A DNA stretch of 64,000 nucleotides, taken from NCBI GenBank assembly GCA_016934535.1, contig JAFGSQ010000056.1, positions 43,602 to 107,601 of the forward strand, written 5' to 3'. The position numbers and the translations under genes were made by a program. Positions 62,374 to 64,000 of the stretch are shown here, in pieces; the stretch's first letter is position 1, and each line of letters opens with the position of its first letter. The stretch comes from a candidate division WOR-3 bacterium (GTDB lineage Bacteria; SDB-A). The notes under the pieces are model-generated. The model was not told the DNA's origin, ran no database searches, and worked only from the letters and a program-made list of their open reading frames with translations.

Positions 62374-63117
62374 GTGAAAAAAAATGAAAATAAAAAAGTT
62401 AAAAAGAAGATTTCTCCGCAAATAAAAAATAAATCAGTTTCTGCAAAACCAAAAACGGTAAAAAGTGAACCGGTTTTGAACGACAGAAAAATTCCCCCTA
62501 AAAAGGAAAGCGGAGTATCAGTTTTTAAAGACAGTATCCTGTATGCTTCCGGAGATTTGAATATTTCTTCGGTTAAAAACAACGAATTTTTTCTCGCCGC
62601 GCGCGCTAACGTCAAAATCACGGGAAAAAAAACATCTGTCGAAATAAAGGGCATAGTTAAAATAACACTGCCGCAAGGTGAGAATTTGGCTGAAAACGTT
62701 TTTTTCAACTGGCTGGACAGAGAAATCCAAAGAGACCACATATTCGAAGACAGAGAGAAGAAATGGCTGGGAAAATGGATAAAATCAATAGAGTCGTTCA
62801 ATAACCTCGATGATAAAAATATAAAAAAAATTCCGATTGACTGGGATTTCATAGCAAAGAAAAACGGATTCAGTGCTGAAACAACAGATTTTCTCAAATC
62901 GGTGCATTCGGCAGGCTGGGCAAAATCATACGAAAATCCGATTTCAATAAATTCAGTGAAAAGCAAAAAAGGCAAATACAAACCGGGTCATTACAAAACC
63001 GTCATTCAAAAAAACCCGCTCCCCATAATAGTCCCATTTTACAGATTTCTCGATGGAGAAGGAAAAAGGATATTCGACAACGAATGCATAAGGGATCTGA
63101 TTGTTGCTGAAAACTAA
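62374..63117 (+). CDS. Unrecognised protein with basic N-terminal tail
   Basis: A 247-residue protein of no recognised family. The first ~55 residues are very Lys-rich and disordered-looking (KKNENKKVKKKISPQ). Residues ~58-95 read as a small beta domain (ILYASGDLNISSVKN, VEIKGIVKITLP); the rest is mixed, with WLDREIQRDHIFEDREKKW and IVPFYRFLDGEG. No membrane segment. The GTG start has AGAGGTGAAG upstream. It lies 14 bp after the glycosidase and overlaps the lipoprotein gene by 17 bp, so it belongs to the topA operon tail. Nucleic-acid or polyanion binding is only a guess from the basic tail. Confidence 0.7.
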   Translation: MKKNENKKVKKKISPQIKNKSVSAKPKTVKSEPVLNDRKIPPKKESGVSVFKDSILYASGDLNISSVKNNEFFLAARANVKITGKKTSVEIKGIVKITLPQGENLAENVFFNWLDREIQRDHIFEDREKKWLGKWIKSIESFNNLDDKNIKKIPIDWDFIAKKNGFSAETTDFLKSVHSAGWAKSYENPISINSVKSKKGKYKPGHYKTVIQKNPLPIIVPFYRFLDGEGKRIFDNECIRDLIVAEN

Positions 63118-63877
63118 ACCGGCTTTTCTTGTTTTATACATATTCGCTTTATCAGGCTGTTCTGTTCCGGGTCCAGTCGACCTCGGCATTGACAACGGAG
63201 AAGAAATTCCACTCTGCTTGGATGTCTGCTCAGACACTTTGAGAGTAATAATCATGAACAATTCGAGCCTTTTTCAAGCAGTCGCTTCGTCATTTTACGA
63301 TCAAAACTCGAGAGAAATAGATTCTTTTCTGAGCTTGACCGGAAGAATATATATTGTTGAGAAGGCCAACAGTTTTTTTGCACCTCCCGAAAGTTCGGCT
63401 ACTTATATTCTATACTCTCTTGCCGACGAAGAAGATTCATCGCAAGCTGGAGAATGCATAGATTTTTTTTGTGAAATTTTTTTGAGAAAATATTTGTTGA
63501 ACATAAATGCAAGCAGGTGCGTTTATTTTTCTCCCGGCAGAATTTTTTTCAGACCGGCACTTTCTTTTTCTTCTATGAGTAGCCTGCCTTATTTTATTCA
63601 CGCAGCATGCAGGTCGATCGAAAGGGAGAGAGGGAGTGTCTGGCCGAGACACAGAAAAGAATGGGACGAAAACATTCTCTTTATGTCGCGCATAAATAAA
63701 ATTTCTGTCGCCTCCTCGCGTTCCGAAGAAAGCATGCCTCAGTACATGAATGTAGTGAGTTATCCTTCTTTTGCTGGAGAAAGTCTCGCTTCTTCAATAC
63801 CTTCTGTCAGGCTCAGAGAAGACAGGATTATTGTCGTCCTTGGAAAGGACGCCGGAAAAGCCCTGGGTTTCAGATAA
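63101..63877 (+). CDS. Predicted lipoprotein of unknown function
   Basis: A 258-residue protein with a lipoprotein signal: basic start, hydrophobic FLVLYIFALSGC with the lipobox Cys near residue 20, then PGPVDLG. The mature part has no family I recognise: VIIMNNSSLFQAVASSFYD, CIDFFCEIFLRKYLL, YFIHAACRSIERERG, and a closing DRIIVVLGKDAGKAL. TTG start (63101, or 63104) inside the previous gene's end, with AAGGG upstream. It is the last gene before tRNA-Gly. Confidence 0.7.
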   Translation: MLLKTKPAFLVLYIFALSGCSVPGPVDLGIDNGEEIPLCLDVCSDTLRVIIMNNSSLFQAVASSFYDQNSREIDSFLSLTGRIYIVEKANSFFAPPESSATYILYSLADEEDSSQAGECIDFFCEIFLRKYLLNINASRCVYFSPGRIFFRPALSFSSMSSLPYFIHAACRSIERERGSVWPRHRKEWDENILFMSRINKISVASSRSEESMPQYMNVVSYPSFAGESLASSIPSVRLREDRIIVVLGKDAGKALGFR

Positions 63878-63880
63878 AAC

Positions 63881-63908
63881 TTGACACGAAGAAAGCCTTT
63901 GATAAAAT
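63881..63908 (+). promoter_or_regulatory. Promoter of tRNA-Gly
   Basis: Perfect TTGACA (63881-63886), a 16-bp spacer, and TAAAAT (63903-63908). The predicted start is about 5 nt before the mature tRNA 5' end. It begins only three bases after the lipoprotein stop. Confidence 0.8.
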
Positions 63909-63919
63909 CAATTTTAAAC

Positions 63920-63992
63920 GCGGGAGTAGCTCAGTTGGTAGAGCGCCACCTTGCCAAGGTGGATGTCGCGGGTTCGAATCCCGTCTCCCGCT
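63920..63992 (+). tRNA. tRNA-Gly (anticodon GCC)
   Basis: A full cloverleaf of 73 nt: acceptor GCGGGAG/CTCCCGC, D-arm with AGCTCAGTTGGTAGAGC, anticodon stem CCACC/GGTGG around TTGCCAA (anticodon GCC), and T-arm GCGGG-TTCGAAT-CCCGT. The discriminator is T; CCA is not encoded, so it must be added after transcription. Confidence 0.97.
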
Positions 63993-64000
63993 TTTATTTC

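Noticed and set aside
1..64000. CRISPR arrays, insertion sequences, prophage or integration sites
   Set aside because: No direct-repeat array, transposase, integrase or tRNA-proximal att duplication was seen. The single tRNA lies at the right edge, so an island beyond it cannot be excluded.

Overview
The window is a 64 kb piece of a bacterial chromosome of moderate GC, about 96% coding, with 53 complete protein genes, one partial gene at the left edge and one tRNA. It comes from a Gram-negative-type bacterium: kdsB (KDO activation for LPS), lipoproteins and an anhydromuropeptide-recycling pair are present. Two secreted beta-rich proteins end in type IX/FlgD-like C-terminal sorting modules. 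That ending, the divergent housekeeping genes, the heavy use of TTG starts and the tandem PEP/pyruvate-binding proteins point to an uncultivated FCB-affiliated or WOR-3/TA06-like lineage. That placement is inference; no rRNA is present. I saw no insertion sequence, phage gene, CRISPR array or plasmid gene.

Layout. 0-9 kb: a secreted protein (-), then a Na+/solute symporter, UvrD-like helicase, RNase HIII and purA (+), then a lipoprotein (-). 9-19.6 kb: a divergent PRPP-synthetase-like gene behind an ANKH/MATE-like transporter (-), a glutaredoxin (+), hutH (-), a five-gene translationally coupled operon (DUF503, DUF2520 Rossmann protein, rRNA-type methyltransferase, BatA-like protein, Mth938-like protein), a second secreted protein and a DUF486 membrane protein. 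19.7-26 kb: a 1277-residue protein built like animal soluble adenylyl cyclase, an ECF sigma/anti-sigma pair and two small membrane proteins. 26-33 kb: two large PEP/pyruvate-binding (PPDK_N) proteins in tandem, one with two receiver-like domains, and a glutamate dehydrogenase. 33-34 kb: GNAT and HAD genes.

34-54.7 kb holds an 18-gene minus-strand run with almost no gaps, starting from one good promoter in front of cmk: cmk-plsC-ispH-rpsA-kdsB-pyrG-EcfT-like-truA-purB-acyl-CoA dehydrogenase-phosphate acyltransferase-fabH-radical SAM-rng-M20 peptidase-saccharopine-dehydrogenase-like-AmgK/RapZ fusion-murU. It joins lipid, envelope, nucleotide, translation and cell-wall-recycling functions. 54.7-64 kb: GYD-domain and metallo-beta-lactamase-fold genes sharing a symmetric promoter, a second aromatic amino-acid lyase with an Ala-Cys-Gly MIO motif, an SPFH protein, a DUF494-like gene with topA, a GH13 glycosidase, two unrecognised genes and tRNA-Gly(GCC).

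Promoters are mostly extended -10 type (TG-N-TATAAT). Several place the predicted transcription start on or within two bases of the start codon (leaderless mRNAs), and several intergenic regions carry symmetric promoter elements that could fire in both directions.
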